64,000 bases of DNA, taken from positions 27,808 through 91,807 of the forward strand of contig CASIAX010000021.1 in assembly GCA_949372955.1 (NCBI GenBank). The letters run 5' to 3'. The position numbers and the translations under genes were made by a program. The notes beneath the pieces are model-generated. The model was not told the origin of the DNA. It saw nothing but the letters and a program-made list of their open reading frames with translations, and did not search any database. The DNA is from SGZJ01 sp949372955. Its GTDB lineage: Bacteria > Bacteroidota > Bacteroidia > Flavobacteriales > Flavobacteriaceae. Below, piece by piece: positions 43,000 to 52,533 of this stretch. Numbering within the stretch: the stretch's first letter is position 1; every line of letters begins with the position of its first letter.

Positions 43000-43995
43000 T
43001 TATGGTACTTCAATTTGATTAACAATTTTATTGATTATATCAATTGATGTTAAGTTCTCAGCTTCAGCTTCGTAGGTAATTCCAATTCTATGTCTTAAAA
43101 CATCATGAACTACTGCACGAACATCCTCAGGAATTACATAGCCTCTTCTTTTAATAAATGCATAACATTTTGAGGCTAAAGCTAAATTAATACTCCCCCT
43201 AGGTGATGCCCCAAAGGAAATTAAAGGCTCCAACTCAGATAACTTATACTTTGAGGGTTCTCTAGTTGCGAAGATTATATCTAATATATAGGATTCAATC
43301 TTTTCATCCATATAGACTTCATTAATAGTGTTTTGTGCCTTTATGATTTCTTTTATCGTAACTACTGGATTTATTTTTTCAAAACTTCCTGATAAGTTAG
43401 ATCTTATGATTAACTTTTCTTCATCCATAGTAGGATAGTCGACAACAGTTTTTAACATAAACCTATCAACCTGAGCTTCAGGTAAAGTATAAGTACCTTC
43501 TTGTTCTACAGGGTTTTGAGTGGCCATCACCAAAAAAGGCTTATCTAATATAAAGGTTTCATCACCAATAGTAACTTGCTTTTCTTGCATAGCCTCAAGT
43601 AGAGCAGATTGTACTTTTGCAGGCGCTCTATTTATTTCATCTGCTAATACAAAATTTGCAAATATTGGTCCTTTTTTAACTGAGAAACTTGTTTCTTTAA
43701 TATTATAAATTTGAGTACCTACAACATCAGCGGGAAGTAAATCTGGTGTAAATTGAATTCGACTAAAAGACCCTTTAATAGCTTGAGATAGTGAATTAAT
43801 AACTAATGTTTTTGCTAAACCTGGAACACCTTCTAGTAAGATGTGTCCTTTTCCTAAAAGGCCGATTAACAATCTTTCTATCATCGGTTTTTGGCCTACA
43901 ATCACCTTATTTAGTTCAAATAATAGCAAGTCAATAAAGGCACTTTCCTTCTCTATTTTTTCATTAATTTCCTTAATATTTATTTTATTTTCCAT
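43000..43995 (-). CDS. MoxR family AAA+ ATPase
   Basis: The 331-residue AAA+ ATPase has Walker A GVPGLAKT (about residues 55-62), Walker B LADEINRAPAKVQSALLEAM near 116, sensor-1 region MATQNPVEQEGTYTLPEAQVDRF near 157 and a C-terminal lid. MoxR proteins act as chaperone-like remodelling ATPases together with vWA proteins, here BatA and BatB. It is the first gene of the nine-gene operon and has a 156-nt divergent gap to the SDR gene. Confidence 0.97.
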   Translation of the reverse strand: MENKINIKEINEKIEKESAFIDLLLFELNKVIVGQKPMIERLLIGLLGKGHILLEGVPGLAKTLVINSLSQAIKGSFSRIQFTPDLLPADVVGTQIYNIKETSFSVKKGPIFANFVLADEINRAPAKVQSALLEAMQEKQVTIGDETFILDKPFLVMATQNPVEQEGTYTLPEAQVDRFMLKTVVDYPTMDEEKLIIRSNLSGSFEKINPVVTIKEIIKAQNTINEVYMDEKIESYILDIIFATREPSKYKLSELEPLISFGASPRGSINLALASKCYAFIKRRGYVIPEDVRAVVHDVLRHRIGITYEAEAENLTSIDIINKIVNQIEVP

Positions 43996-44151
43996 CCTTT
44001 ACATTTTAATGTTTTAAAGTTAAAATAACAATATCAGCAATTTGTTAAAAAAAACATTGATTCGCTGTTAATTATTGGTTAAAAAAATAAACTTTAACAA
44101 TAATTTTAACATATTTTTTAATAATCTTTAATAGATCCATATATTTATATA

Positions 44152-44907
44152 ATGGATAAAATAGCATTAATTACTGGAGCAACTAGCGGTATTGGTAAGG
44201 CCACTGCATTTGAATTAGCTAAAGTTGGGTTTAAACTTATTGTTTGCGGAAGAAGAAAAACAGTTCTAAAAAACATTGTAAAAGACTTAAATAAAATTAC
44301 TCCAACAGTCTCCTTGTGTTTTGATGTATCCATTAATACTGAAGTTGTTGGAGCATTTAATAGTTTACCTAAAGACTGGATGAGGATAGATGTACTAATA
44401 AATAATGCAGGTAATGCTCATGGGATGGATCTTTTTCAAGAAGGAAATATTGAAGACTGGGATAAAATGATAGACGTCAATGTTAAGGGGTTGATTTATG
44501 TTACAAAAGCTATTGTTAATAAAATGATCGAGAATTCAAATGGGCATATTATTAATATTGGATCCCTTGCAGGCAGAGAGGTTTATCCCAAAGGGAATGT
44601 TTACAGCGCTAGTAAATATGCTGTAAAAGCAATCAGCCAAAGCTTAAGGCTCGATTTAAATAAGTATAATATCAAGGTTTCAGAGGTTAACCCCGGACTA
44701 GTAAAAACCTCTTTTTCTGAAGTGAGATTTAAGGGAGATGTAAAAAAAGCTGAAGAAGTTTACAAAGGCTACAAAGCATTACAAGCAAAAGACATAGCTG
44801 AAATTATTTCATTTGTTATAACTAGGCCAAGCCATGTAAATATTGCAGACTTACTTGTATTACCTTCAGATCAAGCAAGCAGCACATTAATTAACAAGGA
44901 TTTATAA
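44152..44907 (+). CDS. SDR family NAD(P)-dependent oxidoreductase
   Basis: The 251-residue classical short-chain dehydrogenase has TGATSGIGKAT at residues 8-18 (cofactor glycines), NNAGNA near 84, catalytic Ser in IGSLAG near 138 and Tyr-x-x-x-Lys in YSASKYAVK near 151. The CGRRKTVLKNI context (Arg after beta-2) favours NADP. It resembles YdfG-type 3-hydroxy acid dehydrogenases in length and PGLVKTSFSEVRF motif, but the substrate is unproven. The last 6 nt overlap the end of the ALDH gene. Confidence 0.93.
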   Translation: MDKIALITGATSGIGKATAFELAKVGFKLIVCGRRKTVLKNIVKDLNKITPTVSLCFDVSINTEVVGAFNSLPKDWMRIDVLINNAGNAHGMDLFQEGNIEDWDKMIDVNVKGLIYVTKAIVNKMIENSNGHIINIGSLAGREVYPKGNVYSASKYAVKAISQSLRLDLNKYNIKVSEVNPGLVKTSFSEVRFKGDVKKAEEVYKGYKALQAKDIAEIISFVITRPSHVNIADLLVLPSDQASSTLINKDL

Positions 44908-46449
44908 ATCAAACTTTATCCCTTGAGCTAAAGGAAGATCGGTAGTGTAATTTATAGTATTGGTTTGTCTTCTCATGTATACTTTCCAGGCATCCGATCC
45001 AGATTCTCTTCCGCCGCCTGTGTCTTTTTCTCCACCAAAAGCTCCTCCTATTTCAGCACCAGAAGTTCCAATATTTACATTGGCAATTCCACAATCAGAA
45101 CCATTAACAGAAAGAAAAAGTTCAGCTTCTCTAAGGTTATTTGTCATAATAGAAGATGATAATCCTTGTTTTACTTTGTTTTGAATATTTATAGCATTCT
45201 CCACTGAACCAGTATACTTTAAAAGGTATAAAACCGGAGCAAATGTTTCGTGCTGAACAATATTAAAATCAGGTTTAGCCTCTGCAATGGCTGGTTTTAC
45301 ATAACAACCACTTTCGTAACCATCACCAGATAAAACACCGCCTTCTACAATAATTTTTCCTCCCTCTTTAACAACCTCAGTTAATGCTTTATTATAAGAA
45401 ACAACAGCTTGAGTGTCAATCAGTGGTCCAACATGATTAGATTCATCTAAGGGGTTTCCAATTTTTAATTGTTTATATGCCTCAATCAATGCTGTCTTAA
45501 CTTCATTATATATAGTCTCATGAATAATTAATCTTCTTGTGCTGGTACATCTTTGTCCTGCTGTTCCAACAGCTCCAAAAACAGAGCCCATTACAGTCAT
45601 TTTAAGATCTGAGTCAGGGGATACAATTATTGCGTTATTTCCGCCAAGCTCCAAAAGTGATTTTCCTAATCTACCAGCAACTTCGCTAGCGACAATTTTA
45701 CCCATTCTAGTAGATCCTGTAGCTGAAATTAAAGGGACTCTTGTATCTTTACTCATAAATTCACCAACTTTATAGTCGCCATTTACCAAACAAGAAACAC
45801 CCTCTGGAACATTATTTTCCTTTAATACTGATGCAATAATATTTTGACAAGCGATTCCACATAACGGTGTTTTTTCACTGGGCTTCCAAACACAAACATC
45901 ACCACAAACCCATGCTAATGCAGTATTCCATGCCCACACAGCTACTGGAAAATTAAATGCAGAAATCACTCCAACTATTCCTAAAGAATGATACTGTTCG
46001 TACATCCTGTGGCCAGGTCTTTCACTATGCATTGTTAATCCGTGGAGCTGTCTTGATAATCCAACAGCAAAATCACAGATATCAATCATTTCTTGAACTT
46101 CACCAAGTCCTTCTTGGTAACTTTTCCCCATTTCATACGAAACTAACTTACCTAAAGGTTCTTTAAAATCTCTAAGTTTATTCCCAAATTGTCGAACTAA
46201 CTCACCTCGTTCTGGTGCTGTTCTACTTCTCCATGGGATAAAAGCATCTGATGCGGTTTTAATGATTTTTTCATAATCCTCGTTAGTAGTTGAAGAAACA
46301 CTGCCAATTAGTTTTCCATCAACAGGTGAAAAACTGTCAATATTTTTACCAGAGGAGAAAAAATCTGACCCAGTAGAAGAGCCTAAATTGTTTTTCTTAA
46401 CTCCTAGAGTTTCTAATGCTTTATTAATTCCGAATTCAGAAATATTCAT
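44902..46449 (-). CDS. Aldehyde dehydrogenase, ALDH7 (aminoadipic semialdehyde) type
   Basis: The 515-residue NAD(P)-dependent aldehyde dehydrogenase has catalytic Glu in LLELGGNNAIIV near 265, nucleophile Cys in GTAGQRCTSTRRL near 300, and FNFPVAVWAWNTALAWVCGD near 165. ELGGNNA and GQRCTSTRRL are hallmarks of ALDH7 (antiquitin, alpha-aminoadipic semialdehyde dehydrogenase) rather than of general ALDH. Lysine or pipecolate degradation is the probable pathway. It is separated from CYTH by 56 nt and is probably part of, or close to, that transcript. Confidence 0.92.
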   Translation of the reverse strand: MNISEFGINKALETLGVKKNNLGSSTGSDFFSSGKNIDSFSPVDGKLIGSVSSTTNEDYEKIIKTASDAFIPWRSRTAPERGELVRQFGNKLRDFKEPLGKLVSYEMGKSYQEGLGEVQEMIDICDFAVGLSRQLHGLTMHSERPGHRMYEQYHSLGIVGVISAFNFPVAVWAWNTALAWVCGDVCVWKPSEKTPLCGIACQNIIASVLKENNVPEGVSCLVNGDYKVGEFMSKDTRVPLISATGSTRMGKIVASEVAGRLGKSLLELGGNNAIIVSPDSDLKMTVMGSVFGAVGTAGQRCTSTRRLIIHETIYNEVKTALIEAYKQLKIGNPLDESNHVGPLIDTQAVVSYNKALTEVVKEGGKIIVEGGVLSGDGYESGCYVKPAIAEAKPDFNIVQHETFAPVLYLLKYTGSVENAINIQNKVKQGLSSSIMTNNLREAELFLSVNGSDCGIANVNIGTSGAEIGGAFGGEKDTGGGRESGSDAWKVYMRRQTNTINYTTDLPLAQGIKFDL

Positions 46450-46505
46450 ATTTTAAATTTTTTATTTATGGATACGAAGATAAACATTTAGTTCAATATT
46501 AAAGT

Positions 46506-46973
46506 TTACCAACTTATAAATGGACTGTCTATTAAGCTTAAATTATAATATTTATTCTCCCCTGTAATTTCTTTGCCTAACCATTTTGGTAATATTAATT
46601 TTTGGTCAATAGATTTTAATTCAATTTCTGCAATAACCAATCCTTGATTCTTCTTTAAAAACTCATCTACCTCAATAACTACTTCGTCATGTTTAATAAA
46701 ATACCTATTTTTTAAAATCACTTCTTCTCCACAAAGCTTCATTAACTCCAAAGCTTCATCAATTGGTAATTTTTTCTCCCACTCAAATCTAGTGGTACCC
46801 TTGTTTTTAGAGATTCCTTTGATTGTTAAGAATCCTTCATTTTTAATAATTCTTATCCTTACAGATCTTGCTGGATTCTTACTTATGTAGGCTTGAGTAA
46901 ATACTTCCACTTTAAATGCAAGCTTTTTATACTCTGACGATTTGACTAAAAATTTTCTTTCTATTTCTATCAA
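46506..46973 (-). CDS. CYTH domain protein (triphosphate tunnel enzyme family)
   Basis: The 155-residue CYTH protein has the signature ExExK at the N-terminus (MIEIERKFLV), then alternating charged beta strands (RIRIIKNEGFLTIKG, TRFEWEKKL, IEVDEFLKKNQGLVIAEIELKS). The family hydrolyses inorganic or nucleoside triphosphates. It lies 7 nt after pyk. Confidence 0.93.
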   Translation of the reverse strand: MIEIERKFLVKSSEYKKLAFKVEVFTQAYISKNPARSVRIRIIKNEGFLTIKGISKNKGTTRFEWEKKLPIDEALELMKLCGEEVILKNRYFIKHDEVVIEVDEFLKKNQGLVIAEIELKSIDQKLILPKWLGKEITGENKYYNLSLIDSPFISW

Positions 46974-46980
46974 AATGAGT

Positions 46981-48411
46981 TTAACTTACTTGATTTACTC
47001 TTAAGGTATTTACCATACCTTTTGCTTTTATTGGCATTGCAGCTAAACTGATAGTGAAGTCTCCTTTTGAAATATACCCTTTTGAGCTGGCTATATCACT
47101 AATCTCTTCAATAGTAGAATCTGTGCTACTAAATTTATCATAATAAAAAGCTTTAACCCCCCAAAGTAAACTTAGTCTGTTTAAAATTCTTCTATTTGAG
47201 GTAAACACTAAAATATTTGAATGTGGCCTCCACGCAGAAATCTGAAAGGCTGTATAACCACTGTTAGTTAACGTCATAATAGCTTTTGCATTAATTTCAT
47301 CAGCCATGTGAGATGCGTGGTAACAAATTGATTTTGTAATATATCTATCAGTTTGTATTTGTGGTGGATTTTCGGGGACAGATATTAAGCTTGAATATTC
47401 AACGGATTCTATTATTTTGGATATTTGTTGGATTACTTCAACAGGAAACTTACCTACTGATGTTTCACCACTTAACATTACCGCATCAGCGCCATCTATT
47501 ATTGAATTTGCAACATCATTTACTTCTGCTCTTGAGGGAGTTAAGCTATCCATCATGCTTTCCATCATTTGAGTTGCGATAATTATAGGAATTCGATTCT
47601 TTTTAGCTTTTAAAACTAATTTTTTTTGGATTAAAGGAACTTGTTCGCACGGAACTTCAATTCCTAAATCTCCTCTTGCAACCATTAGTCCATCACAGTT
47701 TTGTATTATTTCATCAATAGCTTGAACTGCTTCTGGCTTTTCAATTTTAGCAATTACTGGAATTTTAACATCCGAATGTTTATTAATCAATGTATTCAAT
47801 TCGATTAAATCCTGAGAGTTTCTAACAAAAGATAAGGCAATCCAGTCCACTTGTTGTGAGATAGCAAAAATAGCATCTGCTTTATCTTTATCAGTTAAAG
47901 CGGGTAAAGAAATAATTGTATTTGGTAAGTTGACTCCTTTGTTAGATCTTATAACCCCATCTAACATCGCTTTTGCTTGAACAAAATCTTTTTGGTTCGT
48001 GCTAATTATCTCAAAAATTAGCTTACCATCATCGATTAAAACAGTTTCTCCAGCAGTAACATCTTTAGCGAAATTCGAGTAACTCATGTAAAAATCGTTG
48101 TTGGTAGAAATAAATTTATCTCCAGTTTTAAAGCAAATAAGATCTCCTTTTTTAACTTTATATTCACCTTTCACTTCACCTATTCTAATTTTAGGGCCTT
48201 GAAGGTCTGCGAGAATAGCAGCATTATAATTAAATTCATTATTTAGATCTTTTATGATGTTAATAGTATTTTTAACATCATCATGATTTGCATGGGAAAA
48301 GTTTATTCTTAATACATTAACCCCAGCTTCTAATATCTCCTTTAGAAGCTTTTTAGAATTAACTGATGGTCCTAGAGTTGCAACAATTTTGGTTTTCTTG
48401 TTATGATTCAT
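46981..48411 (-). CDS. pyk: Pyruvate kinase
   Basis: The 476-residue glycolytic enzyme transfers phosphate from phosphoenolpyruvate to ADP. The start TKIVATLGPSV, LRINFSHANHDD near 34, the active-site Lys region VIAKIEKPEAVQAIDEI near 217 and MVARGDLGIEVP near 240 are visible, with a C-terminal allosteric-type domain. It overlaps the IPExxxVDY gene by one base. Association with the acpP-fabF-rnc cluster is typical of Flavobacteriia. Confidence 0.97.
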   Translation of the reverse strand: MNHNKKTKIVATLGPSVNSKKLLKEILEAGVNVLRINFSHANHDDVKNTINIIKDLNNEFNYNAAILADLQGPKIRIGEVKGEYKVKKGDLICFKTGDKFISTNNDFYMSYSNFAKDVTAGETVLIDDGKLIFEIISTNQKDFVQAKAMLDGVIRSNKGVNLPNTIISLPALTDKDKADAIFAISQQVDWIALSFVRNSQDLIELNTLINKHSDVKIPVIAKIEKPEAVQAIDEIIQNCDGLMVARGDLGIEVPCEQVPLIQKKLVLKAKKNRIPIIIATQMMESMMDSLTPSRAEVNDVANSIIDGADAVMLSGETSVGKFPVEVIQQISKIIESVEYSSLISVPENPPQIQTDRYITKSICYHASHMADEINAKAIMTLTNSGYTAFQISAWRPHSNILVFTSNRRILNRLSLLWGVKAFYYDKFSSTDSTIEEISDIASSKGYISKGDFTISLAAMPIKAKGMVNTLRVNQVS

Positions 48412-48893
48412 TACGAGAAATTTAAGTTTTTTTTACTTTTAATTTTTTTTAAATTTAGTTGATAAGCAGAAATTACATTTGGAATTTCATTAACTGTCTT
48501 TACAATTTTTGCTGTATTTACTGAATTTATATTATACTCAATTTTAAGAAAAAAGTCTACTTGACTTAATTCTTTTATTAATCTGTTTTTCTTTAATTCT
48601 ACCTCCGTGTTTTCAAAAAGGAGAGATTCTTTGATTTCATTTTTAATATTTGTAAAAGAGCTATTAGAAATTAAATTCCAATTTAATAAATTATCCTCGT
48701 CTTCATATTCAAAAATTGAATAAAACCCGGTTTGACTAGAAATATCTAAATCTTTTACAGTTCTTTTAAGTTTAATATTTAGATTCTTGTTCAAAAAAAA
48801 AGCTAATCTATAATCCATTAAAACCGTATGTATGGCTAATAAATAATATTGAAGAGATTCTTGCTCTGGGAAAATAAATTTTCTGATTGCCAT
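48411..48893 (-). CDS. IPExxxVDY family protein
   Basis: A 160-residue protein between rnc and pyk, the fixed place of the Bacteroidota IPExxxVDY family. The sequence has FIFPEQES near the start, HTVLMDYRLAFFLN near residue 22 (the MDY/VDY segment) and a Lys-rich end. No function is known for the family. The canonical motif is not fully conserved here, so the assignment rests on position, length and partial motif. Confidence 0.8.
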   Translation of the reverse strand: MAIRKFIFPEQESLQYYLLAIHTVLMDYRLAFFLNKNLNIKLKRTVKDLDISSQTGFYSIFEYEDEDNLLNWNLISNSSFTNIKNEIKESLLFENTEVELKKNRLIKELSQVDFFLKIEYNINSVNTAKIVKTVNEIPNVISAYQLNLKKIKSKKNLNFS

Positions 48894-48947
48894 AATTAAT
48901 AATTAGTAAAGATAATTCTATTTAAATACTTAAAATAAAAATACTAA

Positions 48948-49682
48948 TTATTTATCTATTTGTTTCTGATTAATATAAAAGGCTCTTTGAGATACTTTTT
49001 CTTCAGCCTTTTTCTTAGAGGTTGACCTTGCTCTAACGGCTTGAAAGCTAGAAATAGTTAAGCTTGAGGTAAAATGCTTAACACTATCATTTCCAGAATC
49101 TTCATATGTTTCGTAGATGTATTTTAATTTATTTTTCTGACACCACTCAATAATTAAAGTTTTATAACTTAATATTTTTCCGTCTAGCTTGTCTATATCA
49201 ACATGAGGGATAATTACACTTTTAAAAATAAAATCTTTAGCTGATTTATATCCTTTATCTAAGAATATTGCCCCAATTAAGGATTCAAATAAATTACCAT
49301 CTATGTTTTCCCCAAAATTGTCAACATTTAAATTACAAGTCAGGTAATCAGTTAATTTTAATTCTTGGCCTAATTCATTTAAGTGTTTTCTACTTACAAT
49401 TTTAGATCTCATCTTAGTTAAATAACCCTCAGATGCCTCCGGTATTTGGTTAAACAAATAGGTTGAAATAATAGAACTTAATATAGAATCTCCTAAAAAC
49501 TCTAATCTTTCATAATTTATTGCAATTCCGTTAATATCTTTTTCATTTAAAGACCTATGGGTGAATGCTCTTTTGTAATAATCTATAGATGTAGGAGAGA
49601 AATTTAAAAGTTTTTTAATTTGGAAATAGAAACTGTCTTTTTTACTAAATAAGTTGAGTTTATTTAATATTGAATCGTGCAT
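48948..49682 (-). CDS. rnc: Ribonuclease III
   Basis: The 244-residue endonuclease cuts double-stranded RNA. The signature NYERLEFLGDSILSSIIS is near residue 58 and the second acidic site NLFESLIGAIFLDKG near 128. A C-terminal double-stranded RNA-binding domain covers about 168-235. The start overlaps the fabF stop by one base. Confidence 0.97.
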   Translation of the reverse strand: MHDSILNKLNLFSKKDSFYFQIKKLLNFSPTSIDYYKRAFTHRSLNEKDINGIAINYERLEFLGDSILSSIISTYLFNQIPEASEGYLTKMRSKIVSRKHLNELGQELKLTDYLTCNLNVDNFGENIDGNLFESLIGAIFLDKGYKSAKDFIFKSVIIPHVDIDKLDGKILSYKTLIIEWCQKNKLKYIYETYEDSGNDSVKHFTSSLTISSFQAVRARSTSKKKAEEKVSQRAFYINQKQIDK

Positions 49683-50935
49683 TAATTAATATATTTTTTA
49701 AAAATAACACAAGCATTATGACCTCCAAATCCAAAAGTATTGCTCATGGCTATATTTATATCTCTTTTTTGAGCAGTATTTAAAGTTAGATTTAGAGAAG
49801 GGTTGATATTTTCGTCAGCATGTTTATGATTTATCGTTGGAGGAACTATACTGTTTTTAATAGATAAAATAACAGAAATAGCTTCAATCGCTCCAGCAGC
49901 GCCTAATAGATGGCCAGTCATAGATTTAGTAGAATTAATATTAATGTTTTTTGCATGGTCTCCAAATACTTCAGAAATTGCCTTTAATTCAGCTACGTCG
50001 CCTAAGGGAGTTGATGTTCCATGAGTATTTATTGCATCTACTTCTTCTAAAGAAACCCCAGCATTATTTAAACAGTTTTTTATAACCGCTTTAACGCCTA
50101 GCCCATCTGGATGTGGTGAAGTAATGTGGTAAGCATCCGAAGATAACCCTCCACCAATAAGTTCAGCATAAATTTTTGCACCTCTTGCCTTTGCGTGCTC
50201 ATATTCTTCAAGAATAATAGCTCCAGCACCCTCTCCAAGGACAAATCCATCTCTTGTAGAGTCAAATGGTCTAGACGCAGTTTTAGGGTCTTCATTTCTG
50301 GTTGAAAGAGCATGCATAGCATTAAAACCTCCCATTCCTGCTTTATTAACGCCAGCTTCACTACCTCCTGTAATAATTACATCACAATGTCCTAATCGAA
50401 TATAATTTAAAGCATCTACCATTGCATTAGCAGAAGAAGCACAAGCCGAAACAGTTGTATAGCTTGGTCCCATGAAACGATATTTCATAGAAATATGACC
50501 TGGTGCTATATCACCAATCATTTTAGGAATAAAAAACGGGTTAAATCTAGGTGTTCCATCTCCAGTAGCAAAATTAATTAGTTCATCTTGAAATGTTTCA
50601 ATACCTCCTATTCCACTACCCCAAATCACTCCAGATCTATAATTATCAATTGAATCAAGATCTAATTTTGAATCACGAATAGCTTGTTCTGAAGCTACCA
50701 TAGCATACTGAGTAAATCTATCCATTTTGCGAGCTTCTTTTCTGTCTAAAAAATCTAAGACATTGAAACCTTTCAACTCACAAGCAAATTTTGTTTTAAA
50801 TTTTTCGGTATCAAAATAGGTTATAGGTGCGGCACCGCTCTTGCCAATAATTAAATTATCCCAAAACTCATCTATATTATTTCCTATAGGTGTAAGAGCT
50901 CCAAGACCTGTAACAACAACCCTTTTTAATTGCAT
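49682..50935 (-). CDS. fabF: Beta-ketoacyl-ACP synthase II
   Basis: The 417-residue condensing enzyme of fatty acid synthesis has nucleophile Cys165 (TTVSACASSANAM) and catalytic His residues in INTHGTSTPLGD near 305 and STKSMTGHLLGAAG near 340. Its partner acpP is 9 nt upstream and rnc overlaps downstream; the acpP-fabF-rnc order is the conserved cluster. Confidence 0.98.
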   Translation of the reverse strand: MQLKRVVVTGLGALTPIGNNIDEFWDNLIIGKSGAAPITYFDTEKFKTKFACELKGFNVLDFLDRKEARKMDRFTQYAMVASEQAIRDSKLDLDSIDNYRSGVIWGSGIGGIETFQDELINFATGDGTPRFNPFFIPKMIGDIAPGHISMKYRFMGPSYTTVSACASSANAMVDALNYIRLGHCDVIITGGSEAGVNKAGMGGFNAMHALSTRNEDPKTASRPFDSTRDGFVLGEGAGAIILEEYEHAKARGAKIYAELIGGGLSSDAYHITSPHPDGLGVKAVIKNCLNNAGVSLEEVDAINTHGTSTPLGDVAELKAISEVFGDHAKNININSTKSMTGHLLGAAGAIEAISVILSIKNSIVPPTINHKHADENINPSLNLTLNTAQKRDINIAMSNTFGFGGHNACVIFKKYIN

Positions 50936-50944
50936 AAGATTTAT

Positions 50945-51175
50945 TTATACATTTTCGATGTAAGAAACAGCTTGACCTACAGTAGAAATATTTTCTGCTT
51001 GATCGTCTGGTATTTGAATATCAAATTCTTTTTCGAATTCCATAATTAGCTCTACAGTGTCTAGAGAATCTGCTCCTAGGTCATTTGTGAAGCTTGCTTC
51101 GGTTACAACTTCATTTTCATCTACTCCTAATTTATCAATAATAATAGCTTTAACTCTTGATGCAATGTCTGACAT
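50945..51175 (-). CDS. acpP: Acyl carrier protein
   Basis: The 76-residue acidic helical carrier has phosphopantetheine attachment Ser37 in GADSLDTVELIMEFE. Length and motif are standard. First gene of the acpP-fabF-rnc-IPExxxVDY-pyk-CYTH run, with a strong -7 box about 42 nt upstream. Confidence 0.98.
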   Translation of the reverse strand: MSDIASRVKAIIIDKLGVDENEVVTEASFTNDLGADSLDTVELIMEFEKEFDIQIPDDQAENISTVGQAVSYIENV

Positions 51176-51216
51176 AATTTTAAGTTTTAGTTTATTTAAT
51201 ATTTAGTTATAAGTCG

Positions 51217-51224
51217 CAAAAATA
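51217..51224 (-). promoter_or_regulatory. Bacteroidota -7 box for acpP-fabF-rnc
   Basis: On the minus strand TATTTTTG followed by CGACTT matches TAnnTTTG. The same CGACTT follows the atpD box at 14048-14055, suggesting a shared transcription-start context for highly expressed genes. Confidence 0.6.
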
Positions 51225-51327
51225 AAAAACTTTATTTTATTTTAACTATTTAGAGTGGAAATGTGCAATTAATTTAATTTAATTGGCTAATATTATTGAA
51301 GAATTAATAAAACTTTGTAAAACAAAA

Positions 51328-51888
51328 ATGAAAAAAATAATTATTTTTGCTTCTGGTTCAGGCACAAATGCCGAAAATTTAATTTTAAAACTATCTGGCA
51401 AAAATTTTAAAATAAATTGGCATATTTTTACGAATAATTCTAATGCAGGAATTATAAGTAAATGTAAAAATTTAAACATTAAATGTGAAATATTTAATAA
51501 ATATGAGTTTTCTCAGACATTAATTGTCCAAAATAAAATTTTAGAAATAAAACCAGATATAATTATTTTAGCCGGATTTTTATTGAAAATTCCACCTAGT
51601 ATTATTGATTTGAATTATCCTATAGTTAATATTCACCCTTCACTTTTACCAAAATATGGAGGAAAAGGAATGTATGGTTCACGAATCCATGAAGCAGTCA
51701 TTAAAAATAATGAAACTATAAGTGGTATAACGATTCATCGAGTTAATATTAATTATGATGAAGGAGAAGTAGTTTTGCAAAAATCAATTAAGCTTAGTGA
51801 AAAAGAAAGCCCCTTTAGCTTAGCTGAAAAAATTCATGATTTAGAAATGAAATATTTTCCTGAAGTAATAAAAAAGCTTATAAGTTAA
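51328..51888 (+). CDS. purN: Phosphoribosylglycinamide formyltransferase
   Basis: This purine enzyme transfers a formyl group from 10-formyl-THF to GAR. The ATG at 51328 gives 186 residues starting MKKIIIFASGSGTNAENL, the normal family start; a TTG 45 nt upstream stays in frame but adds no family sequence. The catalytic motif NIHPSLLPKYGGKGMYG (Asn/His) is near 104 and YDEGEVVLQ (Asp) near 147. It is divergent from acpP, a conserved Flavobacteriia arrangement. rnhA starts 1 nt after its stop. Confidence 0.95.
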   Translation: MKKIIIFASGSGTNAENLILKLSGKNFKINWHIFTNNSNAGIISKCKNLNIKCEIFNKYEFSQTLIVQNKILEIKPDIIILAGFLLKIPPSIIDLNYPIVNIHPSLLPKYGGKGMYGSRIHEAVIKNNETISGITIHRVNINYDEGEVVLQKSIKLSEKESPFSLAEKIHDLEMKYFPEVIKKLIS

Positions 51889-51889
51889 A

Positions 51890-52501
51890 ATGAAAAAAAA
51901 ATCTAAATATTATGTAGTGTGGGAAGGCCATAATCCAGCAGTATATAATTCTTGGGAGGAGTGTAAAAAACAAATTCAAAATTATAAAGGAGCAAAATAT
52001 AAATCTTTTGTTAACGAGCAACAGGCTAAAGTAGCTCTTACTGAGGAATACAAAAATCACATAAATAAGACTAACATAATTAACAGCAAAGAACTCCCAA
52101 ACTATAATTCTATTTCAGTAGATGCTGCTTCAAGTGGTAACCCAGGTGTAATGGAGTATCAAGGAGTGGATACTAAAACTAAAAAGCTGTTATTCAAGCA
52201 CGGTCCATTTGAACAAGGAACCAATAATATTGGAGAATTTTTAGCTCTTGTTCATGGTTTAGCAGAATTAAAAAAATCGAAAAACCTTAATCCAATTTAT
52301 ACTGACTCAATTACTGCAATTAGCTGGGTTAAGAAAAAAAAATGCAATACTAAATTAGAAAGAACTGAAAAAACCGAAAGACTTTTTTTATTAGTTGATA
52401 GGGCACTAATATGGCTCAAAACCAATTCTTACAACAACAAAATTTTAAAATGGAAAACTAAAATTTGGGGAGAAATTCCCGCAGATTTTGGAAGAAAATA
52501 A
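51890..52501 (+). CDS. rnhA: Ribonuclease H with viroplasmin-like N-terminal domain
   Basis: The 203-residue RNase HI-type enzyme removes RNA from RNA-DNA hybrids. The N-terminal 45 residues (KYYVVWEGHNPAVYNSWEECKKQIQNYKGAKYKSF region) are the RNase H1 hybrid-binding/viroplasmin domain. The catalytic acidic residues are in VDAASSGNPG (Asp), NIGEFLALVHG (Glu), IYTDSITAISW (Asp) and the final PADFGRK (Asp). It is co-transcribed with purN. Confidence 0.92.
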   Translation: MKKKSKYYVVWEGHNPAVYNSWEECKKQIQNYKGAKYKSFVNEQQAKVALTEEYKNHINKTNIINSKELPNYNSISVDAASSGNPGVMEYQGVDTKTKKLLFKHGPFEQGTNNIGEFLALVHGLAELKKSKNLNPIYTDSITAISWVKKKKCNTKLERTEKTERLFLLVDRALIWLKTNSYNNKILKWKTKIWGEIPADFGRK

Positions 52502-52503
52502 TT

Positions 52504-52511
52504 TATATTTG
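52504..52511 (+). promoter_or_regulatory. Bacteroidota -7 box for the PfkB-family kinase
   Basis: TATATTTG, exact TAnnTTTG, begins 3 nt after the rnhA stop and ends 22 nt before the kinase ATG. Confidence 0.5.
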
Positions 52512-52533
52512 CAATCTAAATTTATATAAATAA

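Noticed and set aside
51283..51327. TTG start 15 codons upstream of purN
   Set aside because: The extra residues are not part of the purN family; the ATG at 51328 begins directly before the beta strand and Gly-rich motif.
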